A DNA stretch of 47,779 nt from JANMDR01 sp031376425 (lineage in GTDB: Bacteria; Pseudomonadota; Gammaproteobacteria; Burkholderiales; Usitatibacteraceae), in assembly GCA_031376425.1 (NCBI GenBank), contig JANMDR010000124.1, positions 1 to 47,779 of the forward strand, written 5' to 3'. Both the position numbers and the translations under genes were made by a program. Under the pieces are notes generated by a model. It did no database searches. It was not told the DNA's origin and was given only the letters and a program-made list of their open reading frames with translations. This document shows positions 9,566 through 18,018 of the stretch, piece after piece. Position 1 is the stretch's first letter; every line of letters starts with the position of its first letter.

Positions 9566-10186
9566 TTAGGAGGCAGCAAGTAATACTATTTGTTGTGCCC
9601 CGGCGCGTTGGCGCAACGCTGAATACCAACGCGTTATATGCGGATGTGCCGCATGTTTTAGGGGCATTTTGAACCAACGATCAACAGAGCAGCCCACGGA
9701 GATGTCGCCCATTGTGAACTCTTCACCGGCGATATACGCATTTTTCGCCAGATGCATTTCTAAGATATCGAGTTTTGCTTCAATCGCTATTTTTCCAGCG
9801 TTCACTACTGCCAAATCGCGCTCTGCCAGCGGCGTGCGAAACAGCTGTTTAAAGGCAGGGCCTATCGTCGGTTGCAGCGTTGTGGTTTGCCAATCCATCC
9901 AACGATCAGCGTTCGCACGTACACCAATATCAAGCGGCCATAGGCTGCCAGCGCCAAAACGCGCGCTTAAATAGCGCACGATCGCGTTAGACTCCCACAG
10001 CACCAAGCCGTCGTGCTCAATGACGGGAATTAAGCCATTGGGATTCATGATGCGATATTCGGGTTGATCGACTATTCCAAACGCGCCACCCGCATCAATG
10101 CGTTCGTACTTGAGTCCCAGTTCATCGGCGCACCACACGACTTTTTGGACGTTAATAGAATTAAGACGACCCCATATTTTTAGCAT
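9566..10186 (-). CDS. Glutathione S-transferase family protein
   Basis: A 206-aa cytosolic protein with the N-terminal thioredoxin-like domain (MLKIWGRLNSINVQKVVW; the Ser in NSINVQ is the likely glutathione-activating residue). The glutathione-binding part NPNGLIPVIEHDGLVLWESNAI is followed by an all-helical C-terminal domain containing the usual YIAGEEFTMGDISV. I chose the ATG at 10186 because AAGGAG lies 7 nt upstream; the ATG at 10192 is only 1 nt from it, and a longer frame would overlap the LysR gene. It lies 23 nt downstream of the LysR gene and is probably co-transcribed with it. The substrate is unknown; detoxification of an electrophile is the family norm. Confidence 0.88.
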   Translation of the reverse strand: MLKIWGRLNSINVQKVVWCADELGLKYERIDAGGAFGIVDQPEYRIMNPNGLIPVIEHDGLVLWESNAIVRYLSARFGAGSLWPLDIGVRANADRWMDWQTTTLQPTIGPAFKQLFRTPLAERDLAVVNAGKIAIEAKLDILEMHLAKNAYIAGEEFTMGDISVGCSVDRWFKMPLKHAAHPHITRWYSALRQRAGAQQIVLLAAS

Positions 10187-10209
10187 TTTCATACTCCTTA
10201 GGTATTGAT

Positions 10210-11094
10210 TTACTCTTGCGACCAATCAATTTCATTGACGAGCCAGCTTCGAAACGCCCGTATTTTCGCGCTCTTTGCGCTTTGCGGCAGACACACTAAG
10301 TGATAGCTGCGGGTGGATTTAAACGTAATATCGAACAACTGTACCAAACTTCCCGCCTTAATGGCATCGTTCACGAGCGAGCGACGCAATAAGCCTATGC
10401 CTTCACCATTAATCGCTTGTTGCACAAAAATAGTGGAGTCATTGTAGTCAATGCCGGTGCTCGGTGGAGAAACTGCCACGCCGGCTAGCGCAAACCAGTG
10501 TTCCCACAGATCGCGCTCCTGAAGTAATAAATGAAAGCGTGCGAGCTGCGCTGGTTTGGTCGGTAATTTACCGCGATTTAATTTCGGGCTGCAGACTAAT
10601 ATATAAGTATCGTTGGCCAAAAATTCGCTATAGACGCCTGCCCACGGCCCCACGCCAAAACGTACCGCGACATCAATATTATCTGTCGTGAAATTGCTCG
10701 GCATATGATTGGCGTCGACAGCAATTTCATACTGTGGGTTGGCTTCAAGAAAATGTCCTAAACGCGACATCAGCCAGCGACCGGCAAAGGATGGCACTAC
10801 GCTAATGCGCAGTTTTCGCTCGCGTTCCTGAGGGCTTAGGGTGGCGGTGGCATCAGCTATTTTGAGCAGCGACTGGCGCACCACTTCAGCTAGCGCCGCA
10901 CCTTCTGCGGTTAGTTTTACACCACGCCCAACACGCAAAAAAAGTGCCACGCCTAAATAATCTTCAAGCGAGCGTATTTGATGGCTCACAGCGCCATGCG
11001 TCACATTTAGCTCCGTCGCGGCGAGTGCAAAGCTCTGCAATCGCGCGGTTGCTTCCAGTACCGGTAAGGTTGAAAGTGGCGGAAGGCGTAACAA
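10210..11094 (-). CDS. LysR-family regulator (GcvA-like)
   Basis: A 294-aa DNA-binding regulator. The N-terminal winged helix-turn-helix spans about 5-65 (VLEATARLQSFALAATELNVTHGAVSHQIRSLE is the typical region, with AVSHQI as recognition helix). The rest is the periplasmic-binding-protein-like effector domain. The match to GcvA-type regulators lies in LPPLSTLPVLEATARL and the GEGIGLLRRSLV region. The start is a TTG at 11094 with AAAGGG just upstream; there is no good nearby ATG. It leads a unit with the GST gene and is divergent from the peptide/DUF885 genes, which it may control from the shared 184-bp region. Confidence 0.9.
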   Translation of the reverse strand: MLRLPPLSTLPVLEATARLQSFALAATELNVTHGAVSHQIRSLEDYLGVALFLRVGRGVKLTAEGAALAEVVRQSLLKIADATATLSPQERERKLRISVVPSFAGRWLMSRLGHFLEANPQYEIAVDANHMPSNFTTDNIDVAVRFGVGPWAGVYSEFLANDTYILVCSPKLNRGKLPTKPAQLARFHLLLQERDLWEHWFALAGVAVSPPSTGIDYNDSTIFVQQAINGEGIGLLRRSLVNDAIKAGSLVQLFDITFKSTRSYHLVCLPQSAKSAKIRAFRSWLVNEIDWSQE

Positions 11095-11278
11095 TGGGTA
11101 CCCTTTATAGATGAATAAAACTAACGTATTGAGTTAAAAATGATCGTTTGTCGTGATTGGGCTAGCAGAGTAAAGTGACTTCATCAGCAATGCAGCCACT
11201 AAACTAACTGAGTAGTAATTTTCACTATACAGGATTAATGTTTAAGCCACGCAAGCTGAAACGAAAATGGAGAATGTC
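11095..11278. promoter_or_regulatory. Divergent control region between LysR and the peptide gene
   Basis: This region separates the LysR gene (leftward) from the small peptide gene (rightward). It contains the interrupted inverted repeat TAAC-7 nt-GTTA at 11122-11136, a size and spacing reasonable for a LysR-type site. A GGAG at 11269-11272 serves the peptide gene. The LysR target is inferred only from the divergent layout. Confidence 0.35.
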
Positions 11279-11506
11279 ATGAACCTAAAGATAGATATAT
11301 TGCAAAATGCAGCGCAAAAAGCAGTTTCGAGTATCGCCTCCTCCGGTGAATCAACCGCCTCTGAGGCTAGCAGTGTTCCCGGTTGGGCTTCCATAACGGT
11401 AGATGCGACGCATCACGGCTGTCAACAGGAGTTTGCACCGGAGTGCTGGCGCAATTTTGTGACGGGCACTGCGTTTTCATTGAATAATTTTGATCGCGCG
11501 TTCTAA
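11279..11506 (+). CDS. Small peptide of unknown function upstream of DUF885 gene
   Basis: I do not recognise this 75-aa product. GGAG lies 6 nt before the ATG at 11279, which is better than the ATG at 11267 that overlaps that site. The N-terminal half (MNLKIDILQNAAQKAVSSIA, then a Ser/Glu/Ala-rich stretch to about residue 34) looks like a soluble leader without a hydrophobic core. The C-terminal half begins near PGWASITVD and contains HHGCQQEFAPECW, with two Cys seven residues apart, and aromatic residues toward the end (Trp, Phe). It ends 24 nt before an exported DUF885 protein and is likely co-transcribed. It could be a peptide precursor, or simply a small unstructured protein. No peptide-modifying enzyme (radical SAM, YcaO, LanM, lasso B/C) lies nearby. 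Confidence 0.5.
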   Translation: MNLKIDILQNAAQKAVSSIASSGESTASEASSVPGWASITVDATHHGCQQEFAPECWRNFVTGTAFSLNNFDRAF

Positions 11507-11530
11507 GTTAATTTTCTAGTTGAGGTTGTT

Positions 11531-13408
11531 ATGAATAGAGAAATAAAAATTTCAAAAATTACATTGGTGAATTTAGCGGTGTTGCTAGCGTTGTCTGGCG
11601 CAGGGTTTAGTGCAGCAGCAGGTACGTTAACGGGAGGCACGTTAACAGGCGGCACGTCAGTATCAGGCACACCCACTGCAAAAACGGCAGCAGCCGTTGT
11701 GAGTTCACCTAGTGCTCGCCTCGCAAAAATTACCGATGACTATTTTGAGCAACGCCTTGCTTTATTTTCACTTTCGGCAACAGAGGATGTGGGCGACCCA
11801 CGTTTCGAGGGTCAGTTAGAAATTGAAATCGCCCCTGCCCATGTGGAGCGCAGTAAAGCGCTGTATCTGGCTACGTTGGCGGCGTTAAAAACCGTGGAAC
11901 TCACAACGCTTAGTGCGGATGAAAAGCTAACAGTGGATTTGCTACGCTATGAAGTACAGCTAAGGCTCGACGGTTTGGCCTTCCCTACGCGTTTACTGCC
12001 AGTTTCTCACCTTGATTGTGTGCCAATTCGGCTCGCTGATTGGGCGGGCGGGCAAAGCGTGCAACCGTTTAAAACCGTGGCTAATTACGACAATTTTTTG
12101 CGCCGTATTAACAAGCTACCCAACTGGGTGGATCAAGCCATTGCAAATATGCGCGAAGGCATGCGTGTAGGGGTAACCCAATCGCGTACCATCATTGAAA
12201 GAGTTTTGCCGCAGTTGGAAGAGTTAAACGTAACGATTGCCACAAAGAGCGCATTTTATTCGCCTATTGATCGCTTGCCCCCAACTTTTTCAAAAGCCGA
12301 TGCTGAGCGTTTGCGTAAAAATTACCAGCGTGTTTTGACCGAGCGGGTTTTGCCGGCGCAGGCTCAGTTAGTCGCATTTCTAAAAAACGAATACCTACCT
12401 AAAACGCGAATTACCGCAGGCTTAGGGGCGTTGCCTAACGGGACAAAGTGGTATGCGCATCAGGTGCGTGATAACACCTCCACAAATCTAAGCCCTGCTG
12501 CCATTCATGCTTTAGGGTTGACTGAGGTGGCGCGCATCCGCGAGGAGATGGATGTAATTAGAATACAAGTGGGTTTTAGGGGTACGTTAAATGAATTTTT
12601 ACAAGGCGTAAAAACGCGCGCTGTACTCATGCCATTTAAGGCTGAAGAAGAAGTTATCGCGCAATTTAAAGCCATTGATACGGGGATGGCACCAAAATTA
12701 GCAGGGCTTTTTGGACGCACGCCGAAGGCGGCGCTGGATATTCGTCCGGTTGATAAGCTCACACGTGATACAGCCTCATCCAGCTATATTTTGCCCGCCA
12801 TTGATGGTTCGCGTCCCGGCGTTTTCTATGCCGCCATTCCTGATCCATTGAAATTTACTAGCCATGATATGACCGCGCTGTTTTTGCATGAAGGGCAACC
12901 CGGTCATCACTTTCAAATGGCTTTGCAGCAAGAGCTTGATCTGCCACGTTTTCGCCGTTTTGCTTGGCATAACGCCTACGGTGAAGGCTGGGCATTGTAT
13001 GCAGAGAGCTTAGGTAAAGAAATGGGTGTATATGCTGATCCGTTCGTGTATTTGGGGCGTTTACAAGCAGAATTGGTACGTGCAGTGCGCCTAGTAACTG
13101 ATACGGGACTGCATGATAAAGGTTGGACACGTGAAGAAACGATTGCCTATATGATCAAAAATCAAGGAGTAAGTGAAGATAATGCCAGACGCGCAACGGA
13201 GCGCTATATGGTGTGGCCGGCACAAGCGTTGGGCTATAAAATTGGCGAGTTAAAAATACTGGAATTACGTGCCACAGCGCAGCAAAAACTGGGCAATAAA
13301 TTCAATATTAAAAGCTTCCACGATCAAGTATTAACGGCAGGCTCGTTACCATTGACGATGTTAGAAACGCGGATTAATGCGTGGATTGCGCGGGGTGGCG
13401 AAAGCTAA
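11531..13408 (+). CDS. Exported DUF885 family protein (putative metallopeptidase)
   Basis: A 625-aa protein of the DUF885 family. A signal peptide (about 1-30, hydrophobic core LVNLAVLLALSGAGFSAAA) is followed by a short Gly/Thr-rich duplicated linker (GTLTGGTLTGG). The family metal-site signature HEGQPGHHFQ lies at 453-462, and GEGWALYAE begins at 484; together they resemble a zinc HExxxxH plus downstream Glu arrangement. RLVTDTGLH, typical of the family, also follows. Family members are widespread and mostly uncharacterised; peptidase activity is inferred from motifs. It sits directly downstream of the 75-aa peptide gene, raising the possibility that it acts on that product. TGAGG lies at 11521-11525, 5 nt before the ATG. 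It converges with the M14 gene across 3 nt. Confidence 0.85.
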   Translation: MNREIKISKITLVNLAVLLALSGAGFSAAAGTLTGGTLTGGTSVSGTPTAKTAAAVVSSPSARLAKITDDYFEQRLALFSLSATEDVGDPRFEGQLEIEIAPAHVERSKALYLATLAALKTVELTTLSADEKLTVDLLRYEVQLRLDGLAFPTRLLPVSHLDCVPIRLADWAGGQSVQPFKTVANYDNFLRRINKLPNWVDQAIANMREGMRVGVTQSRTIIERVLPQLEELNVTIATKSAFYSPIDRLPPTFSKADAERLRKNYQRVLTERVLPAQAQLVAFLKNEYLPKTRITAGLGALPNGTKWYAHQVRDNTSTNLSPAAIHALGLTEVARIREEMDVIRIQVGFRGTLNEFLQGVKTRAVLMPFKAEEEVIAQFKAIDTGMAPKLAGLFGRTPKAALDIRPVDKLTRDTASSSYILPAIDGSRPGVFYAAIPDPLKFTSHDMTALFLHEGQPGHHFQMALQQELDLPRFRRFAWHNAYGEGWALYAESLGKEMGVYADPFVYLGRLQAELVRAVRLVTDTGLHDKGWTREETIAYMIKNQGVSEDNARRATERYMVWPAQALGYKIGELKILELRATAQQKLGNKFNIKSFHDQVLTAGSLPLTMLETRINAWIARGGES

Positions 13409-13411
13409 AGT

Positions 13412-14374
13412 TTAGGGTTTGAGTGGCGACGCACTAGTAACGACTGCAGTGGTTGGAGTAGTAGCAGGGCGTGGCATTAAATTAATTTTAAGCCAGTTTT
13501 GCATATCGTTCCACACAGCAGTGAGTTCAGGCTCGGTTGGCATTTTTAGCGCGTGCGGTAGTTCTAAGGTGACGACCGGAATACTTTCATTGGCACTACC
13601 AAAATTACCGAGCGAGCCTGGATAAATGCCTACGCGATTTAAATGCAGGCGGCCAAATTGTGTTGGTGCAGCTACCCCTTTTGCAGGCCCATCAAAATCT
13701 AATACGCCATATGGCGCGTGGATAGAAATGATGACATCTGGCTTAAAACGAGTGAGTTCCTCATGCAGCCATTGCGATTCCGGTTCCGATAATGGTGCAT
13801 CGCCGGGAAAGCGGCGCGGATCGCGCTTGGTTTTTTTCTCCCAGTATTGTGGTGCCTCTTGATGCCAGTTGGTGGTGGGGAAGTTACGATTTAAATCTAC
13901 ACCACGGGCGTTTACGCGCGAGGGTGATTTGGCTAACAGGCCATCAGGATTGAGCACCGGAATGACGCGCCAGTGATAATTGCGTGATGATTGTTTAGCA
14001 CCGCTTTCATTGCTGCTTTCGTATTTACCGAGCAACTCCATCCAGCGAAATACAATAGAAACGGCAGTGAGCTCGTCACCGTGAATACCACCAATAACTA
14101 AGATACGTGGCGGTGGAGCGTTGCTGCTGACTTGGCTAGCAGCCAAATACTCACGGAGCATAATGTCGCGGCCTTGGCTTGATTTGGTGTTCACTGCTTC
14201 TAATTTTGCGGCCACGCAAGGCTTCAATTTAATTTGCGGAATCGCTAAAGTAACCACATTGCACCATGACTGCATTTCAGCTTCGGCAGTGGTGGTGGCA
14301 GCGGTTGTTGCTGATGTAGCGCCAAGCAGTGTTAAAAACGTAACGGTATAAATAGCTTTTGATAACATAATCAT
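13412..14374 (-). CDS. Exported M14 zinc carboxypeptidase, MpaA-like
   Basis: A 320-aa M14 family protein related to murein peptide amidase A, which cuts the gamma-D-Glu to diaminopimelate bond in cell-wall peptides. Zinc ligands are His98 and Glu101 (HGDE) and His219 (SIHAPYG). The substrate-binding Asn162-Arg163 sits in GVDLNRNF, and Glu271 in VTLELPHA is the catalytic base. All key residues are present. Unlike cytoplasmic E. coli MpaA it starts with a signal peptide (LTLLGATSATTAATTTA), so it should act in the periplasm. ATG codons at 14374 and 14368 are both possible; no clear ribosome binding site decides. It is 19 nt downstream of the MATE gene on the same strand, so the two may be co-transcribed. 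Confidence 0.82.
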   Translation of the reverse strand: MIMLSKAIYTVTFLTLLGATSATTAATTTAEAEMQSWCNVVTLAIPQIKLKPCVAAKLEAVNTKSSQGRDIMLREYLAASQVSSNAPPPRILVIGGIHGDELTAVSIVFRWMELLGKYESSNESGAKQSSRNYHWRVIPVLNPDGLLAKSPSRVNARGVDLNRNFPTTNWHQEAPQYWEKKTKRDPRRFPGDAPLSEPESQWLHEELTRFKPDVIISIHAPYGVLDFDGPAKGVAAPTQFGRLHLNRVGIYPGSLGNFGSANESIPVVTLELPHALKMPTEPELTAVWNDMQNWLKINLMPRPATTPTTAVVTSASPLKP

Positions 14375-14393
14375 ATTTAAGGTAATAGGGATA

Positions 14394-15767
14394 CTACTGG
14401 GGTGCTATACGGGCACGCCGCACCGATGCTTTTGCGTGCGGCAGCCACGCATAGCTGAGCCAACGGTGCCACATTATTAGACCACGTATCCACTCATCTG
14501 CGGCATAAGCAATCCACACCCCCACTAGCCCGAGCTGGAAGGTGCTACTTAAGAGCCAGCTACCGCCAGCTAGTATCAGTAGCATCGAGGCACTACCGGC
14601 TGCCACCGGAAACGTCGCATCTCCGGTTGCTCGCAAGGCATTGATGACTACCAGATTAAATGTGCGACCCAGTTCTAGCGCTACGGTAAGCCACAATAAG
14701 GTAATGCCCGCGTTAATAATTTCGGTATCTTGGGTAAATTGCCGCAGCAACCAACCACCAAGCAGCGCGATGAGTATCGTTACCACCAAGCTCAAGGTCA
14801 GGCTTAGCGCTAAGGCCTTACGCACTAATTGTTGTGCGGCTTTAAAGCGTCGCCCGCCTACCAAATGCCCGACAATGATTTCTACCGCGAAGCTAATCGC
14901 CAAGCCAAAAATAAGTCCCATATGACTTATCTGTAGTACGTAAGCTTGTGTGGCTAGGGCTTTCGCGCCTAAGTGCCCTACTGCCGCTATGCTAATCACA
15001 AACGCTAAGCGATACGCCACGTTTTCCGCTGCGGCTGGTAAGCCAATGCGCAGGATGGGCGCTAACTGTTTGCGAGCGATTCGCCACCAATCACTTAACT
15101 GCGTGGTCAAATTCAGTTGGCTTTTCCAGAGCCATAAAAATAGTGTTAACGCTAAGAGGCGGCTGATCCCGCAAGCAATCGCAAAGCCGAGCAAACCCAT
15201 TGGGGCGTTAAACTGCGTACCGGTCATCAGTGGCCACGCAAGCGCTAAATGTAACGCATGCATCACGAAAGTGACGGCCAAGGTTTCGCGGTTGCGCAAA
15301 TGCGCGCGCAAAACGGCAATCAGCGTGGTAAGCCACGCATCTAATAGCAACGGTAAAGCCAAAGCCTGCAAATAGGGTGCGGCTAATTGCAATACCTCTT
15401 GCGGTGCGTTCATGAGCCGCAGCAGCGGCCACGCCAGCGCTATCGCCATGCTTGCACCTAACACGCCTAACCATGTGCTCGCACCTAATGCAGCACGGGC
15501 GGCGGCATCGGCGATGGTGCGTTGCTTCGCACCCAAATTTTGGGTAATTACAACGCTAATGCCAACGCCAATTAAGCGGAACAATATAAACAACATCGCG
15601 GCAATATTGTTTGCTAGCGCCAACGCTGCAGCGTCAATGTCAGAAACGCGCGCCGCTAACGCCGTACCAGCGATACCCACGCCAATGCCTAGAGCCAGCT
15701 CAAAATACAAAGTAGGGGCGAGTTTAAAAAGCTGGCGTGTGGGAATATCGCTACTAGATGCGGTCAA
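14394..15767 (-). CDS. MATE family exporter
   Basis: A 457-aa inner-membrane protein with about 12 hydrophobic segments in two similar halves, as expected of MATE (NorM/DinF-type) exporters, which expel cationic drugs or metabolites with Na+ or H+. The conserved stretches AARVSDIDAAALALA near the N-terminus and GLPAAAENVAYR in the middle support this. The start is unusual: the only candidate near the N-terminus is TTG (15767) or an adjoining ATT, an in-frame stop lies four codons before the TTG, and I see no ribosome binding site. The neighbouring downstream gene is the exported M14 peptidase. The substrate is unknown. Confidence 0.85.
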   Translation of the reverse strand: MTASSSDIPTRQLFKLAPTLYFELALGIGVGIAGTALAARVSDIDAAALALANNIAAMLFILFRLIGVGISVVITQNLGAKQRTIADAAARAALGASTWLGVLGASMAIALAWPLLRLMNAPQEVLQLAAPYLQALALPLLLDAWLTTLIAVLRAHLRNRETLAVTFVMHALHLALAWPLMTGTQFNAPMGLLGFAIACGISRLLALTLFLWLWKSQLNLTTQLSDWWRIARKQLAPILRIGLPAAAENVAYRLAFVISIAAVGHLGAKALATQAYVLQISHMGLIFGLAISFAVEIIVGHLVGGRRFKAAQQLVRKALALSLTLSLVVTILIALLGGWLLRQFTQDTEIINAGITLLWLTVALELGRTFNLVVINALRATGDATFPVAAGSASMLLILAGGSWLLSSTFQLGLVGVWIAYAADEWIRGLIMWHRWLSYAWLPHAKASVRRARIAPQ

Positions 15768-15784
15768 AATAAATTTTTATAAAT

Positions 15785-15827
15785 AAAAAATGCCTGAAGA
15801 TTCCCTATTATAGGGTATCTTCAGGCA
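15785..15827 (-). terminator. Terminator hairpin of the DUF1838 gene (CCTGAAG family)
   Basis: A 37-nt inverted repeat at 15791-15827 (arms TGCCTGAAGAT and ATCTTCAGGCA, with an inner CCCTA/TAGGG pairing) lies 23 nt after the DUF1838 stop. On the minus strand it is followed by six T. It belongs to a hairpin family seen again at 18691 and 23022. Confidence 0.8.
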
Positions 15828-15849
15828 TCATATGGCAATGCGAGAGGAA

Positions 15850-16731
15850 CTATTTTTTAGGGGTCTTCTTTTCCATCACGGTTTTAAAGTAAGTCCATGA
15901 GGTTTCATTTGGACGGGTATCGTCTAGCGGTGGGGCTTTGTTGTATAGCGGATAGTTGGCAGCAATTTCTTTTTTAATGCCATCCGGCAGTGCGTTGAAC
16001 CCACCAACAAGCTTTTTGCCTGTACCTGAAAAAATCATATAGCCCTGACGATCACCCATTTTCATCCAAGGTAAAAATTTAGAAATACGTGACCAAGCAA
16101 TCGAAGGATAGGCTACGTCTTTGGTGCTGTCTAAAAGTTCTTTTTTGTCGGCGATAAAGTTAAAAATTTCCATCGCATGATAAGTGCCGCCCACATAATC
16201 TTGATAATCGCCCGCTAGCGGGTTGGCGTAAAACAGCGGAATTTCATAGGTATACATCACCTTATCTTCCATCACCGTACCGCGAAACTTTGTGGGGCCA
16301 CGGTCACCTTTAGCAAACGTAGTCTGCATGTTTACCGGGTCATTCGCGATATGCACAATATCTACGGTTTCGTTGCTCCAAGGGTTTTTCCAGGTGCGCA
16401 TAATCTCGCCTGTTTTCGGGTCGAGATAGAACAATAGTTCGCGCGACACCATGCGATAGCCATAGCCCTTTACCGGATCTTGAAAGCTCTTGGTGGCGCG
16501 AATATTCATGCCCCAGTATTTAAACAGATGCTTATCCCGTTCACCGGCAATGCGCGTGTACACACTACCTTCCCAGTAATAGACGGATTCTTCACCGTCT
16601 TTCAAGCTTGATTGAATTTTGCGGTCAGTTTTAAGCACATCTTCAGGATTGTTAAGGTCAAGCTCTGCTGCTGTGGCTGTGCCTAAACAGGCCAGACTTA
16701 AGCTGAGTGCAGCAAGGGTATTTTTTAGCAT
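15850..16731 (-). CDS. Exported DUF1838 family protein
   Basis: A 293-aa protein of the DUF1838 family, function not established. The Sec signal peptide MLKNTLAALSLSLACLGTATAA is typical. The mature part has the family's Trp/Tyr-rich character (YYWEGSVYTRI, YWGMNIRA, FYLDPKTGEIMRTWKNPW, WTYFKTVMEK). The ATG at 16731 was chosen because GAGGAA lies 9 nt upstream; a longer frame would start at a TTG without support. A palindromic TTGTCCGGACAA lies about 60 nt upstream, shared with the second TonB-dependent receptor and the amine oxidase. In my knowledge DUF1838 genes commonly sit near TonB-dependent receptors in sphingomonad-type degraders, which fits this context. Confidence 0.82.
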   Translation of the reverse strand: MLKNTLAALSLSLACLGTATAAELDLNNPEDVLKTDRKIQSSLKDGEESVYYWEGSVYTRIAGERDKHLFKYWGMNIRATKSFQDPVKGYGYRMVSRELLFYLDPKTGEIMRTWKNPWSNETVDIVHIANDPVNMQTTFAKGDRGPTKFRGTVMEDKVMYTYEIPLFYANPLAGDYQDYVGGTYHAMEIFNFIADKKELLDSTKDVAYPSIAWSRISKFLPWMKMGDRQGYMIFSGTGKKLVGGFNALPDGIKKEIAANYPLYNKAPPLDDTRPNETSWTYFKTVMEKKTPKK

Positions 16732-16789
16732 GGGCGGGTTCCTCAAAGTGCAACAATAAGGTGACAGAAACGAAGGTAAGCGGTAATAT

Positions 16790-16801
16790 TTGTCCGGACA
16801 A
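16790..16801. promoter_or_regulatory. Palindromic operator TTGTCCGGACAA (copy 1)
   Basis: A perfect 12-bp palindrome lies between the divergent DUF1838 and reductase genes. It begins just after the predicted start point of the DUF1838 promoter (-10 at 16809-16814), the position expected for a repressor. The same site recurs at 21328 (10-bp core) and 21508. The regulator is not identifiable in this window. Confidence 0.72.
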
Positions 16802-16808
16802 CTTTAGT

Positions 16809-16837
16809 AATTTACCCAATCGCCGCAAGGATTGCAA
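16809..16837 (-). promoter_or_regulatory. Predicted sigma70 promoter of the DUF1838 gene
   Basis: On the minus strand TTGCAA (16837-16832) and TAAATT (16814-16809) are 17 bp apart, each matching the consensus at 4 of 6 positions. The start point would fall at the edge of the palindrome at 16790-16801. This is a by-eye prediction. Confidence 0.4.
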
Positions 16838-16915
16838 GTGCGCTGTGCTGGTAGTACGGGGTTTTGTTGGATTCAAAAATCGCATCATGGTGCGTTCACT
16901 AAACAAAGATCATAA

Positions 16916-17923
16916 ATGACTAGGCAAAACATTCGCATCAAGCTTGCCCGTAAGCCCCAAGGTTTACCGGTGCCAAGTGATTTTTCGATGGATGAAATCG
17001 TGATTCCAACGCCTAGCGACGGGCAGTTTTTATCACGCACTTTATATTTGTCGCTCGATCCTTATTACCGCAATGTGATGAAAAATAGCCCCATCTATGC
17101 GGATAGAATACAGCCCGGCGATGTGATGGTGGGTGAAACGATTGCAGAAGTAGTTCAATCGCGCCATGAGCAATTTAAGGTTGGCGATATTGTGCAAGTG
17201 CGTAACGGTTGGCAAACCTATGCACTTGCGGATGGCGCTAATGTAGTTTCTATAGAAGCCGGAAATATGGGCGTTCGCAGCCCATCGGCGTATTTGGGCG
17301 TTCTGGGTATGCCAGGGCTTACTGCTTATGCTGGCACGGTATTATTGGCTGACATAAAAGCAGGTGAAACTTTCGTGGTGTCTGCGGCCACAGGGCCTGT
17401 GGGCAGTACAGCGGGGCAGTTAGCGCGCTTGCGCGGTGCGCGAGTGATTGGTATTGCGGGCTCGCCCGAGAAGTGCGCCTACGCGGTAGACGTATTAGGT
17501 TTTGCTGCTTGCATAAATTACAAAACCAGCGATCTTGCTGCTGAATTAAAGCGCATCTGTCCGGAACGTATTAACGCCTATTTTGATAATGTAGGCGGAT
17601 CTACTTTAGCGGCGGTAATGGGTAACTTAGCCTTGCACGCGCGTATTATTTTGTGCGGCATGATTGAAGCCTACAACATGGATGCGCCGCCCGCAGGGCC
17701 ATTTTTAGGCCCGATTGTTGGGGCGCGGGCAACCATGAAAGGGCTAGTGGTATACGACTATTTAGCGCATAAATCAGTCATGCAGCAGGAAATTAGTACA
17801 GCGATTAAGGCGGGCACTTTTCATTATCGTGAAGATATTACCGAAGGCTTGCGCCATGCGCCCGAAGCGTTTTGTCGATTAATGCGCGGAGAAAATTTTG
17901 GCAAGGCGCTCGTAAAGGTTTAA
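16916..17923 (+). CDS. Zinc-free medium-chain NADPH-dependent reductase (CurA-like)
   Basis: A 335-aa cytosolic oxidoreductase of the medium-chain dehydrogenase/reductase superfamily, in the branch that includes CurA and leukotriene B4 12-hydroxydehydrogenase, which reduce the C=C bond of enones. The N-terminal GroES-like half contains LYLSLDPYYRNVMK and GDVMVGETIAEVV. The Rossmann half carries SAATGPVGSTAGQLARLRGARVIG and NYKTSDL, then YFDNVGG. Structural zinc cysteines are absent, as in this branch. It is divergent from DUF1838 with the palindromic operator between them. The ribosome binding site is weak (AAAGAT). It may reduce an intermediate from the compound imported by the nearby receptor; that is inference. 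Confidence 0.85.
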   Translation: MTRQNIRIKLARKPQGLPVPSDFSMDEIVIPTPSDGQFLSRTLYLSLDPYYRNVMKNSPIYADRIQPGDVMVGETIAEVVQSRHEQFKVGDIVQVRNGWQTYALADGANVVSIEAGNMGVRSPSAYLGVLGMPGLTAYAGTVLLADIKAGETFVVSAATGPVGSTAGQLARLRGARVIGIAGSPEKCAYAVDVLGFAACINYKTSDLAAELKRICPERINAYFDNVGGSTLAAVMGNLALHARIILCGMIEAYNMDAPPAGPFLGPIVGARATMKGLVVYDYLAHKSVMQQEISTAIKAGTFHYREDITEGLRHAPEAFCRLMRGENFGKALVKV

Positions 17924-18018
17924 CGCTTGTCCCCTGAATAACCATGATGGGCGTTTAAACTTATGTGGCAGAAATTGGATAAGTATTTTTAAGCAACATC
18001 AACAAAAGGAGAATCACC

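Noticed and set aside
11279..15767. A lasso or other RiPP cluster with M14 processing and MATE export
   Set aside because: The peptidase and exporter are on the opposite strand, convergent with DUF885, and no RiPP-modifying enzymes are present; only the peptide-DUF885 link is kept as a finding.
17560..17569. A fourth TGTCCGGA-like site
   Set aside because: It is inside the reductase coding sequence, reads TGTCCGGAAC and is not palindromic over 10 bp.
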